From the NCBI GenBank assembly GCA_000827265.1, contig KN834759.1:229666-293665 (forward strand): a DNA stretch of 64,000 nucleotides, in the 5' to 3' direction. This DNA is from Collybiopsis luxurians FD-317 M1 (lineage: Eukaryota > Basidiomycota > Agaricomycetes > Agaricales > Omphalotaceae). The notes beneath the pieces were generated by a model. The model saw only the letters and a program-made list of their open reading frames with translations, searched no databases and was not told the origin of the DNA. Position 1 is the stretch's first letter. Every line of letters begins with the position of its first letter. A program made the position numbers and the translations under genes. Of the stretch, positions 48,014 through 59,479 are shown piece by piece.

Positions 48014-48626
48014 ATGTCCTGGGTCTGGGGCACCTCTACGCCGCCACCGATAGCCTCTGCCGTGTTTGCAGTCTCAGGATCCACTGTTATTTTTGCATCT
48101 CCAGAAAAAGCATGGCAAACATTACTTGACTTTGATTCTTACAAGCAATGGTACGCCAGTCTGTGAATTCGACCAGTTGGTTGTTTGTTAACAGAATCTT
48201 GTGCTTAGGAACCCTTTTGTACGCTCTCAATCCGTTTTGAACAACCCAAATTCCACACCTCTTTCTGTCGGACACCGTATCTTGATGAACCCGGTACACC
48301 TTCCACCGACGATGGATGATGCCAATGTCGGCTTTTTTGGGAAAAACTCGACCTTGGTAGAGGTCACCGTGCTGGACCATGAGAATCGCCGAGTAGCATG
48401 GCGCACTGCCAATATGCTTCCGAGATGGATGCTGGATGCTGAACGGTGGCAGATGATCACCGTAGAGGAAGATGGAGGTGGTGGAGAGACCAAGTGCAAA
48501 TATGAGTCTTATGAAGTGTTTAAAGGGATTCTGGCATATGTTGTACAATGGTATGTTGGAAAGGAACTCAAGGTGGCTGTGGATGCAATGGCGAAAGGAC
48601 TTAAAGAAAGAGCGGAGCAGACGTAG
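48014..48626 (+). CDS. SRPBCC (START-like) family protein, copy 3
   Basis: Two exons (48014-48150, 48209-48626) give about 184 residues. It has SPEKAWQTLLDFDSYKQW, NPFVRSQSVLNNPNSTPLSV, VHLPPTMDDANVGFFGK, LDHENRRVAWRTANMLPRWM and KYESYEVFKGILAYVVQWYV. It ends LKERAEQT. The intron has normal GTACGC...TTAG ends. It is the best-preserved of the three SRPBCC copies. By family it is a cavity protein for a lipid-like or aromatic ligand; no catalytic residues can be assigned. A palindromic element lies just upstream. Confidence 0.85.
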
Positions 48627-49047
48627 TTCAATTGTGCTCTACATATACCCCCTTCGAGATATGTCGTTGACGGACTTCATACGGCGGATTATATTGCAAA
48701 ATAAGGTGTATTGTTCACGGTTCTATTCATACTGACCAACATTATCGGCCAATATTTCGATATCGCGAAAGTTGAGCGTCTATGTCTCATACGATGAATT
48801 TATGCTTCCTTTGGTATTTACCTTACACAGCCACCTCTTCATTATGCCGACTCAGGCGTCCTAGTCCTTCCTTGAATTGAAGTCGCACGACCTCTCTGAC
48901 ACTGTCGTAATAGAATGTGGAAGCCACAATATCAATCACGTTCACAGCATTAGTACACAGTGTGTATCACACAATACATAACTTGTAAGAACGGCTTGCC
49001 TTCTCAGCCTCTTCTATCTTCGGATATAGAGTCATCCTCAGTCAAAA
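48627..49047. other. Spacer upstream of the TKL-type kinase, no gene seen
   Basis: This should contain the SRPBCC 3' end and the kinase promoter. No frame or RNA feature is supported. Confidence 0.5.
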
Positions 49048-50947
49048 ATGGTGTCGACATCGACATTCCTCGCCCCTACAACCGTAGACTCGAACTCGGC
49101 CAATGCACGCACTGTCCAAGACCTTCTCCAACGTGCACTTCTGGAATACGATGCTTCGAGGCAAAATCGCAGTCTGCGATATCAATGGCTTGAGCCGCAA
49201 GCAGCCCAGCAGTTGGTAGATCATCTACAGTTGGCAAGTTCAAAGAATTGTGGCCAACGCTGGGCACTTCACGGAAGTGGTATTTACCGAAGAATATGCA
49301 GATATTGGATGCTGGACAAGGCGATTTACAGTACCTCGGCCTTCTTCGCCATCTCTCAAGATGGTTTCAAACGCTACCGGTATCACTGATAGTAGAGGAT
49401 GTTAGTCGGGAAGGGCAAAATCCCGTTGCGGGTGGTGGATTTGCAGTGAGTAACCAAGTCACCTTGCTTGTGAGCATACCAATAGTAATGATTCTCGACA
49501 GGACATATGGCGAGGGAGCTTGGAGGAAAAGCCTGTGTGTCTCAAGGTTCTTAGGCTCACCATTGAGCAGGACGAAAAAGCTCGTTCCGAGATTCGTAAG
49601 GTGGGTGTATTTACTATCCTTGTCTGAGATACAACGTCCACAAAGCTCTAATACGAGTTCAGCAATTCTGCCATGAAGCCTTGGTCTGGCGTCAACTCAA
49701 ACATCCCAACATACTTCCCTTGCTCGGAGTCAACACCGACCTGTTCTCCCCTTCGTTCTGCCTCATTTCACCCTGGATGAAGAATAGGGACATCATCACG
49801 TACTTGAAACAGAATCCACGTCATAGCTTACCTTCCGTTGTACGTTCAATGTTCACCGGGATCACTCTGCACTCGGCACAATAATCGTCATGTTCTGTAG
49901 CTTTGCGATGTTGCAGCTGGCCTACGTTATTTACATTCCAAAGACCCCCCTTTGATTCATGGTGATTTACGAGGGGTAAGTGTGGTTCTACCTTGGCCGG
50001 TTATTCGTTGAATCAATGCCCATGCTCAGGGTAATATCCTGGTCACTGACAATCTTCATTGCTGCCTCGCCGACTTTGGTTTAACATTGGTCACTACCAG
50101 CTCACAGGCATGGTCCATCACAACGTCCTCAAACACGAGTAAAGGTTCCATGCGCTGGTTAGCACCAGAATACATTTTCGGCCTGAGTGAACCAGAAGTC
50201 GCTACTGGCTGTAAGCACACATCCCGAGATGTATATGCGTTTGGCTGCACTATTGTCGAGGTATAAAGTTTCGACTTATCTACCTCATTTGACTCTGAAG
50301 CTGACGTTCCGTTTGAATAGATCCTAACTCAAAAAGTGCCCTTTTATGATCTTAAGACCGATGCACTGGTGATGTTCAAATTGATGAATGGGGGAAGACC
50401 TACACGTCCTTCAGAGGTCTGGTGTCCAGATGCTGTCTGGGATCTCACCACCCATTGCTGGGCTGAGAATATGCAAGATCGGCCTTCAGTAAATGAAGTA
50501 TACGAAACTCTCCAGGGAGTACTTCAGTCTGCTTCAACCCTCGGTGGACCCTCTGCCAAATCGACGATAGTAGGAGCCGGAATCTCTAGCGGGTTCCCTC
50601 CCTTAGGTGGAGATACCTCCGCATGGACTGGTCAACCAAAGATGAGGGAACTGAAACGAAAGAGGGAGGATAATTTGACCAACTTACACCACCAAAACTG
50701 TCGTGAGCGATCACCACAAGGACCTTATGCTGGCTATTATTTCTCCTCGTTTGAGTCTCTTTCGCCTTCACTTTGGTCTCCCTCACCCTCCACTGGCAAT
50801 TTACCTTCACTTTCATCTGTGTTGGAAGATGTGGCAAAAGCCATCACTATTCCGGATTCATTTCCTCAGGATATGGACTCCTTAACCTTACCTCCATTGT
50901 TCCGGGATCTTTCTATACTTGATCCAAGACCCCGACTCAAGTCTTGA
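49048..50947 (+). CDS. TKL-type protein kinase of the basidiomycete-expanded family
   Basis: Seven exons (49048-49233, 49302-49445, 49502-49600, 49663-49839, 49901-49975, 50030-50260, 50321-50947) join in frame for about 512 residues. An N-terminal helical part ends LLRHLSRWFQTLPVSL. The kinase domain follows: NPVAGGGFADIWRG (glycine loop), VCLKVLRL (Lys), HPNILPLLGV, LIHGDLRGGNIL (HGD in place of HRD), ADFGLTL, SMRWLAPEYI and RDVYAFGCTIVEIL. The tail is Ser/Pro-rich. The first intron begins GCAAGT, the canonical GC-AG donor, and is needed to join VDHLQL to ILDAGQGDLQYL. By family these agaricomycete kinases resemble RAF/receptor-like TKLs and are lineage-expanded; their roles are largely unknown. 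It converges on the NLR gene. Confidence 0.88.
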
Positions 50948-51551
50948 AGGTGTATCTAAGTATCTTCTGAATTCTCCAAATCAATGTCTGTATCTTTTGT
51001 AATTTTACTCTATTAATTCATTTCATTTTGGGAAGGCTCTCGTAGAGATATTCTTGATGAATGTGATGCTGCAAGTAAATCAAAAGGATGAGCTCAGCAC
51101 ATTACTGCATGAGTACCGACCATGGTTGAACCTCCACACCACTTGTCCAAAGGCTAAAAAACAACAAATATGTTTGCAAGGAACTAGAGTGGAATCTGTC
51201 TGAGAGTCTTCATATCACTGATAGTCTGATACAGATTGCTGCACCTGACTCAAATCAAAGGGTCAGTGACAGACAAGATCAGCCACTTAAAAATGAATGG
51301 AGGACTGCAGCTTGTCACTCCTGCAGCCTATTTGCCCAGCTTATGATTATGAGCATACTTACCTGTTTTGGATCTTGATTCTCACAGACTGGGAAAATTC
51401 CATTCCAGCAGTGCCAGCACTTAGCCTGAACTGTAGACATATTGTAGACATAGCATGATACAGATAATAATTGACACTCATTAATGGTCATATAGCCTAC
51501 CAGGTGACCTTATCAGGACATGGCTCAATTGAAACCTAAATGTAAGTAGTA
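50948..51551. other. Convergent spacer between kinase and NLR, no gene seen
   Basis: AT-rich sequence that should hold the 3' ends of both convergent genes. No coding or RNA feature recognised. Confidence 0.5.
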
Positions 51552-54500
51552 CTACATATGGGCTTTGAGAAATTGGGCAAGCTCTGCATGGCCATTTTTC
51601 TCAGCAAGGAGGAATGGAGTCTCCTGAGCTTCAGTGAGAGCATCCACAGCTGCATGATATTCTATAAGAAGATGAACAATGCTTGCATGGCCTTGCTCTG
51701 CAGCAATATGCAATGGGGTCCAATTGTTATTGCTTTGGGCATTGACAGCTGCCCCACTGTCCAAAAGAAGGTGGACAAGCTCTAAGTGACCATTTTGTAC
51801 TGCAAGATGCAATGGCATCAAATTATCATTCATCTGTGCATTAATGGTTGCATTATACTTCAAAAGGAGTTGGACAATCTCAAGGTGACCATTCTGTGCT
51901 GCAATATGCATTGGAGTTGAATTGTCAATAATCTGGGCATCAACAGCTGCATCATGGTCTAAAAGGAGGTGGGCAATCTCAAGGTGGCCATTCTCCACTG
52001 CTACACGCATTGGAGTTGAATTGTCATTCATCTGAGCATCAACAGCTGCTTTATGATCTAAAAGTAGGCGGACAATCTCAAGGTGGCCATTCTCCACTGC
52101 AATGCGCATTGGAGTTGAATTGTCATTCATCTGAGCATCAACAGCTGAATTATGGTCCAAAAGGAGGCGGGCAATGTCAAGGTGGCCACTCTGTGCTGCA
52201 ATATACAGTGGGGTCAAATTGTCTTTTGTTTGGGCATCAACAGCTGCATGATGGTCCAAAAGGAGGCGAACAACTTCAAGATGGCCATTCTGTACTGCAA
52301 GATGCATTGGGGTTTGGTTATCATTCATCTGGGCATTGACAGTTGCATTGTGATCCAAAAGAAGGTGGACAATCTCAAGGTGACCATTCTCTGCTGCAAA
52401 ATGCAATGGGGTTGCATTGTCATTCATGCATGCATTGGCAGCTGCCTTGTGGTCCAAAAGAAGGTTGACAACATCAAGGTGGCCATTCTGTGCAGCAAGA
52501 TGCATTGGGGTCCAGTTATCATTTATCTGGGCATTGACAACTGCATTATGATCTAGAAGAAGTTGGGCAATCTCAAGGTGGCCATTCTGTGCTGCAAGAT
52601 GCAATGGGGTCCAGTTATCATTCATCTGTTCATTGACAGCTGCATTATGATCTAGAAGAAGGCGGGCAACCTCAAGGTGACCATTCTGTGCTGCAAGATG
52701 CAGTGGAGTCCAGGTATCATTTGTCTGGGCACTGACAGCTGCATTATGATCTAAAAGAAGGTGGGCAACCTTGAGATGGCCATTCTGTGCTGCAATATGT
52801 AGTGGGGTTGATCTGTCATCCATCCCTGCATCAACAACTGCATTATGGTCCAAAAGAAGGTGGGCAATCTCAAAATCACCATTTGATGCTGCAATATACA
52901 GTGGCGTTGGATTGCAACTCATTCTTGCATCAACAACATTGTGGGTCAAAAGGAGCTGGGCAATTTTAAGGTGGCCATTCTGTGCTGCAATATAAAGTGG
53001 GGTCAAATTGTCTTTTGTTTGGGCATCAGCAGCTGCATGATGGTCCAGAAGAAGGCAAGCAACTTCAAGGTGGCCATTCTGTGCTGCAAGATGCAATGGG
53101 GTCCAGTTATCATTCATCTGGGCATCAACAGCTGCATTATAATCCAAAAGAAGGTGGGCAACCTCTAGGTGGCCATTCTGTGCTGCAAGATGCAGTGGGA
53201 TTGAATTGTCATTCATTTTAGCATTAATAGCTGCATGGTGGTCCAAAAGGAGGCGGGCAATCTCAAGGTGGCCATTATGTACTGTAATATGCAGTGGGGT
53301 GGCATTGTCATTTGTTTGTGCATCAACAGTTGCATTGTATTTCAAAAGAAGCTGTGAAATCTCTAAGCGGCCATTCTGTGCTGCAATATGCAATGGTGTC
53401 CAATTGTCTTTTTCTTGGGCATTAACAGCTGCATTGCAATCTAAAAGGAGGCAAGCCACCTGAAAGTGATTATTCTGTACTGCAACATACAGTGGAGTTG
53501 AATTGTCAGTCATTTGTGCATCAACAGCTGCATTGTGGTCTAAAAGAAGGCTGACAATCTCAAAATGACCATTCTGTGCTGCTATATACAGTGGAGTTGC
53601 ATTGCCATTGCTTTGGGCATCAACAGCTGCTTTATGGTTTAAAAGGAGATCAACAACCTCAAGATGGCCACTCTGTGCCGCAGCATGCAGTGGGGTTGAA
53701 CTGTCATTCATCTGGGCATCAACAGTTGCATTATAGTCCAAAAGAAGGTGGACAACCTCAAGATGGCCATTTAATGCAGCAACATACAGTGGGGTTGAAT
53801 TAACATTCATCCTGGCATCAACAACTGCATGATTGGCCAATAGAATGCGAACAATTTCAAGGTGGCCATTCTGTGCTGCAATATACAGTGGGGTGGCCTG
53901 TTCATTTGTCTGGGCATCAACTGCTACATTATGGTCCAAAAGAAGGTGGACAATCTCAAGGTGGCCATTCTGTGATGCAATAAACAGTGGGGTCTGATCC
54001 CAATCTCCCTGGCCATGCACTGCTGCATTGTATCCTAAAAGAAGCTGAGCTACATTGACTTGACCATATCTTGAGGCAGCACACAGTGCAGTGCCAACTG
54101 GACCACCTATGATATCAATAATTCTAGGAAGTCCTGTTAACCACTTCTGTACATATGTTAACTGTCCCAGAGCAGCAGCACAGTAAAGTGCTCGGGCATT
54201 CTCATCATAGCTTTTGCCACAAACTTCCACCCTCCGCCACTTGGCAAATCGTTTCTGAGACCGTGGATCTAGAAGTTGCTGTAATAGCTTTTCCAAAGGC
54301 TTGACTGCAAGAATGTCAGAGCCCAACACATGATCTAACCAGTAGTTTGCTACATAAAACCCTAAAGGCAGGGTCAATAATTCTGCAGAAGATATGAGGC
54401 TGCTAATGCACAGTTTGGCAATGGTTGCATGGGCCATGTTTGGACTAAGCTGGTAACCCTCTTTTGCTTCATTAGAATTCAAGTACTCCTTTATTGACAA

Positions 54501-56800
54501 ATGTGCAAATTGCATAATTCTTCCTGAATGTTTTTTTCCCTTTGCATCAACAATCTGGATTAAGCTAGAGCAAGTCTTCAGAAGTTTATCTTCAGCATCC
54601 TGATCATCATAAGCACGGTTTTCGGGCTTAAAAACAAAGTCTCCATTTGACTGGAATTTAATTGTAAAGACTTCTGCCAGCTCCCGTGGTGAAAGCTTTT
54701 GCTTAGCATATGCTAAGCATTCAAAAATATGCAATGCATAAAGTTTGTTGATGCTAGGAATTCTCTCAAGGACATGCACATAGGTGCCATTGAGAGATGC
54801 AGGCAAGGTATCCAGCACATCTTTGACATCACCTGGGTGACAGTCACTCAAGATGTGCAATTGTTGGCCAGCCAGGAGAAACCTAAATGGATTTTAAAGA
54901 TAAATTACAGAGGGTATTAGGTAACCACTACTTACATTCCGTCAGCTTTAGAAATCAGTGATTTCTGAGCAGTTTCTTTCAATGATGTGGACCACTCCAT
55001 CACTGATACTTTTTCTTTAATATAGTTATGAATGTCATGAGCATGATCATCTGATTTATCCAGATTGATCTCATAGACAACGACCTGTTTTGAAAAATCA
55101 GATTTTTGAAGGGAGTAAGACATTAAACCTTTCTTAATATCTTGCTCCAGTCGACTTGTGACAAGGATGTGAAGCCCCTCATTTTTTGATTCAATAAGTT
55201 TCTGCAACAGTGGGAGCAGCTCTTCATCCCTTTCAGGTTTGGGGCATTCATCAAGGGCATCAAAGACCAGATAGATACCAGATAAGGCTTGCAACATGGC
55301 TCTGAGGCATTCAAATAGCAGGTCATCATTGGGATGCTCAGGATGAGTAAGATGATGGTCCTGGTAGAACTGAGTCAAGTAGCGGTTGCAAGCTGCAGAA
55401 TGAGATGCCAGTTGAGAGATCAGAGAGGAGAGAAGTCCTGAGACTTTTTGTTTTGCTGAATCACGGGAGTCAAAATAGAAGAATGCCAACCCTGGCTCTT
55501 GCCTAAGTGCTTCAATGGCTGATGAGCTAACAGTATCTCACATTATTCATTGGTACACCAGACTTCTAAACTGCTTACCAGAGCACACTCTTTCCACTGC
55601 CAGCTAAAGTGCAACATAAGAGATCCGCAGTGAAGCTAAGAAACAGAAGCTTACGCTTTCCATAGATCCAAAGAATACTGTTTTTTGCTTGCTTCCACTG
55701 ATTAAACATGGAATTTGGTATAAAAAGCCATGCACCAGTACCCTTTTGCTGAGACTTATTGATGGTATTGTGGTATTGAGACACATCAGGTGGTGACAGC
55801 CACTTTTTGCTTTGCTCGTCCACTTGAAATACATTTGAGATTAAAATTGAACAGCGATGTGAACAACAGAAAGCTCACTCTGCATTGCATCAATGTGGTT
55901 CACCTTTTCATGTGTTTCTGCCATCCTGATCAGAACCTCTCTGTTTGTGAGCTTATCTAGTTCACTAAGTGCCTCCTGGACCTCCCTATTTCCTAACAGA
56001 GACTTCCCATAATCCTCTAAAATATCAATATATCCAGACTCATATATGGTGGCAAAATCATCAATACTTACTAGCACGTCGGCTGAACACTTGCCATTTT
56101 TTCTTTGTGTTTCTATCCTGGTATTTTATGAGGAAACCAATGACATGGAGAAGTTGCATAAGCATCTGGATGAAGATGTCCACTAATACAGGACTGGGCA
56201 TGAGATTGGATTTAAGGTGCAATTCAATCCGAGTGAGAGCATCATGAAGCTTATTTGACAGTTCTTCAAGTGCATCATAGACTTCAGTTACACCTTTGGC
56301 TGCCTGCACAATAAGTTACTGAACAGTTCTGAATTGGAGACTTGGAGTAGAAGATGTACTTCAAGCAGGGCTCCAAAAGCAACAAAAACAGCCTTTCCTC
56401 CAGGCACATTCTAATATACTGTCAAAATAGAAGTCAGTGTTCCTGGAGAGTCACATACCACAGCAGCAGCAGCCTCCCCCACTGTATCATTGAACAATTG
56501 AACAAGGCGCACAAATGGCTTGAGCACATCCCGTACATTCTTGCCCTTCTTTCGGAAAGCTTCAAGGCCTTTTGATTGAATTCCAAGGATAGTGACCACA
56601 TCGTCAACAGAGCGACAAGCAGAAAATTGGGCTATCTGATCCGGATGAAAATCGCGACCAGTCTGCTCCTTGTAGTCCATAAGCGCTGTTGCCCATAGAT
56701 CTTCAAATCCACTTGCGATAGTGATAGGAGGAGTAGGTACGACGTTTATGTTCATCGCAGACCCTACAAGCGGAACAGGCGATTTGAGGCGCTCAGTCAT
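51552..56800 (-). CDS. NLR-like STAND protein: Goodbye-NACHT-26 ankyrin repeats
   Basis: Eight exons (56800-56459, 56410-56360, 56303-56072, 56016-55879, 55822-55655, 55603-55579, 55526-54936, 54882-51552) give about 1625 residues. The N-terminus matches the fungal Goodbye effector domain (FEDLWATALMDYKEQTGRDF, VLKPFVRLVQLFND, GGKAVFVAFGALLEAAKGV). NACHT follows: WIYG, then GKPGSGKS (Walker A, mostly on a 25-nt exon), GIYLVFDALDECP (Walker B), LHILVTSRLEQDIKKG and KADGMFLLAGQQL. A winged-helix-like stretch leads into 26 ankyrin repeats of 33 residues, such as TPLHLAAQNGHLEVARLLLD. One repeat, the 12th, is one residue short. By family such proteins switch on ligand binding and act in allorecognition or defence. 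It appears intact, with all frames consistent. Confidence 0.93.
51555..54130 (-). repeat. 99-bp coding tandem repeat array (26 ankyrin units)
   Basis: The 3' exon of the NLR is almost entirely a 99-bp tandem repeat. Adjacent units share long identical words, for example GGTGGCCATTCTGTGCTGCA on the plus strand. High internal conservation of this type is associated with concerted evolution and repeat-number change among alleles in fungal NLRs. Antisense frames over the array are shadows. Confidence 0.9.
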
Positions 56801-58856
56801 GATGGCAATTACACTCGAAAGAGTTATGGAGAAGCTATATATATATTTCTGTCCATTCAAGTTTCGGCTTTATTACGGTTGCAGCCATTTCCGATTGTCC
56901 GGCGAATGAAACTTGAAACGTTATGTTGTCCCCATGTAGCTCACGTAGCTTTCGGCATGGATGCATGATGACCAAGAACTCTGTTTGAACTCTGCGTCAA
57001 CGTTCGTTCCCTTTGCAGTTGTCCCCTTTGTAATTCAATTTTATGCTCAGTAGTTTCGCATCCTGTTCACTTTTGTGCCGATGTACCGATGCATCATACA
57101 AAATGGGTTATTCATCAACATGGGTTCTCGATGCTCTCCAGTCTTCTGACCTTTCCGTCGGACCGGTACCGTATTTGCATTCCAATATTACCCTTACCCA
57201 TGATCGATATCGATGATCCAGTTCTCCGCTGAGCTGTTCGTACCCCGGACCCGCGTACACCCGCCGTTTGCAGCGCCGCGGTGCTCGGGAATTAACACGA
57301 GAAACAGGTTGCTATAAACATGGAAAGAGTCTTTCCACGCGGGCTTATTCTGGGGTGGTAAGCAATTTGGTTTCTCGTCGTCATTCTGAAGGAGACTGGC
57401 AATACTCGAGTAGTAAGCCGGGGAAAAAAATGCGTAAATGCGGGTTATATCAATTTACGTTATCTCATGAATGATCAGCGATCGATCAGCTTGTACGTGC
57501 CAGTCCGATGTATACGTCCAAGAATTAATGCGACTACTGCCTTTACTTCCTTCCCAGCTCTACTATCGGTCGATGAGCTTATTGGTTTAATTATACCTCC
57601 TGCAGTTCCTGGCTCATACTCGCGTTCTACACCACACAGATATATCCGGTTTCCTTATAAGCAGCTGGTTTCGATACTCTGTCGGCGTGCTGGGAGAATG
57701 GAGAAACAACAAAAGCTTCGGATTGGATGAAGACCCTTCTGTAACATCCCCTCCTGAAACGGCCAGACCTTTCTTCGCTCACCATGGTCCATAAGCAGCA
57801 TTCTCCTATATCTTTTACTTCTCTCTACCCTCTCCAACATTCTCTTACCTGCCGTATATTAGCCAATCAGTATCGCTATATCGCTTTGCATCACAGCACT
57901 CGAGCAACTACCTACGACATCCCTCGACTCGATTCTCCCATTACTCTGCCGCGCCGTGGCCAGTTGAGCCCCCTCATTCCCCGGTTCATCGTCACAGCCT
58001 CTTAAAGTGTCACTTGAAATGTTCGCATTGGCGAAACACTCAACTCCCTCCTTTTCAGGCCCTACTCCTTCACCTGCTTCCCTAGTTTCCAACGGAACCT
58101 CTCCCCATTCAACTACATCACCGACAGCACCCCTCTTAAAGCCGTGCAAATGAATATTCTTGAGCGCTATACGCCGCTTACTGTGAGAGCACCCACGAGT
58201 ACGTGAATCTCAGGGGAAATTGCGGTGGGGTAACTCGGGTTCGGTTTGCACCAGGGCATTTGAATTTGTCGAGAGAGATGGTGGAGCGTGCGTGGAATCG
58301 CTACCGCTTTCGGTAGCGAGTGCGAATGGGTGAGATGCGGCAAGGCTGAGAAAGCCGTTTGTGGGGATTACCTGTACGCTGTCCGAGTTTGGGTACTCAA
58401 TACAGGGTGGTTGGATCCCGCAGGATGGTTGGATCCCGGTGGGAGTAGTGGTGCTGGTGTATTTGGGATCGGGCTGGGACTAGAGAGAACGAACACGAAG
58501 AAAGAGTGCGCGTGAAGGGCATGTGTCGGAAGAGATTGCTAGAATCTTGATAGATGTGGCTCAAGAAGTTCGTCGACGGAGCAACAATATATAAGGCTGG
58601 ATGAGGAAGACTGCGCAGTTGGGGAGACGTTATTCCCGCCAGCTAGCTACGTCTTGGTTCTTAACATTCGATGCCATCTTCCAGGATCATGTATGTCATA
58701 TTGCAACTACTCATAGAAACATCAACGATGTATCCCTCCCTTTGCCTCTCTGTTAATACTTAAGTACAACGACCCGTTTCTTGCACAGTCAATGTTCCCG
58801 CTAGACTACACCATGCTTCTCTGTTGGAAGATAGTTGTCCAGTGGCTCCGCTTGCA
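56801..58856. other. Upstream region of the NLR, no gene seen
   Basis: About 2 kb that should hold the NLR promoter. Scattered frames of 60-100 codons have no family likeness. A short tandem GGTTGGATCCCG repeat (twice) occurs near 58409-58440. Nothing else is recognised. Confidence 0.45.
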
Positions 58857-58995
58857 TGATTTACAATTTCTTGCTGTTGACTCATACCTGGTACATTGAA
58901 TTTTCTCCCTATCAATTTGATCCTTTTCCACCTTCGCCCGATTCAACACTGCCCACTTAAATGATTTACAATTTGCTTCCTTTGACTCATACCTG
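58857..58995. repeat. Short direct repeat pair next to the miniature LTR element
   Basis: A word of about 34 bases (ATGATTTACAATTT...GACTCATACCTG) at 58857-58890 recurs with few changes at 58961-58995. The pair lies just outside the 132-bp terminal repeat that starts at 59018. Confidence 0.55.
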
Positions 58996-59017
58996 CAGAT
59001 ATGTGTACATACTCCAT

Positions 59018-59149
59018 TGTTAATGATAAAGATTGACAAAGCTGGGAATTGAACCCAGGCCCCTGCCACTTTCCGGGGACAGTGCTCTAACCAACTGAGC
59101 TACTCAACCATTGGTGTCCAATGGATGTGGATTCAATCTCAATCCAACA
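59018..59149 (-). repeat. Second terminal repeat with tRNA-like segment (59035-59109)
   Basis: Same structure as the first repeat with few differences, for example CCGGAAAGT against CCAGAAAGT in the anticodon loop and GGTTGAG / CTTTGTC in the acceptor arm, where one mismatch weakens the stem. Upstream on the minus strand the CCATTGG...CCAATGG pair can form a seven-base hairpin. Confidence 0.6.
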
Positions 59150-59239
59150 CTCCCCCTGAAGCCACCATCCAATATGGACACCAGCATGACTCATCAGGGC
59201 CCCAACTTAGTCATCTAATCACTAATCTGACTGCAAATC

Positions 59240-59371
59240 TGTTAACAATAAAGATTGACCAAGCTGGGAATTGAACCCAGGCCCCTGCCACTTTCTGGGG
59301 ACAGTGCTCTAACCAACTGAGCTACTTGACCACTAGTGTCCAATGGATGTGGATTCAATCTCAATCCAACA
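59240..59371 (-). repeat. First terminal repeat with tRNA-like segment (59257-59331)
   Basis: The 75-base segment on the minus strand folds with a seven-pair acceptor stem (GGTCAAG with CTTGGTC), a D-arm GCTC/GAGC containing the A box TAGCTCAGTTGG, and a T-arm CTGGG/CCCAG with the B box GGTTCAATTCC. The anticodon arm CTGTC/GGCAG encloses a 10-base loop instead of seven, so a working decoding tRNA is unlikely. Both pol III promoter boxes look intact, the B box differing from consensus at one base. Confidence 0.6.
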
Positions 59372-59479
59372 CACTCAATCTTCACCCACTGTACAGGACT
59401 TAGCCATAGTGCTAAGGGAAGCTATTGGTGGGGACTACATTGTATTAGATGCAATGAGCCTATAAAGGTTTTGAGATGG

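Larger units (their letters stand above)
59018..59371 (-). mobile_element. Miniature LTR-type element (TRIM-like) with tRNA-like sequences in its terminal repeats
   Basis: Two 132-base direct repeats (59240-59371 and 59018-59149) flank a 90-base centre. On the minus strand each repeat begins TGTTGGATTGAG and ends TTAACA, the TG...CA termini of LTRs. The centre ends in CTTCAGGGGGAG, immediately before the second repeat, as a polypurine tract should. There is no coding sequence and no clear tRNA primer-binding site after the first repeat. No target-site duplication is visible (TCCAT against CACTC). It is therefore either a TRIM-like non-autonomous retroelement or a plain tandem duplication. Each repeat contains a 75-base tRNA-like segment. 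Confidence 0.6.

Noticed and set aside
51558..53803. Series of plus-strand open frames over the ankyrin array
   Set aside because: They are antisense shadows of the 99-bp coding repeat; the minus strand gives a continuous protein with canonical ankyrin residues.
51555..54130. Regularly spaced repeats that could suggest a CRISPR array
   Set aside because: The 99-bp period is translated ankyrin sequence, units are adjacent without unique spacers, and the genome is eukaryotic.
57268..58515. Several short frames of 60-96 codons upstream of the NLR
   Set aside because: No conserved pattern, scattered over both strands, typical of chance frames.
59257..59331. Functional tRNA gene
   Set aside because: The anticodon loop has 10 bases, the segment is repeated inside a 132-base direct repeat, and no sensible anticodon can be assigned.
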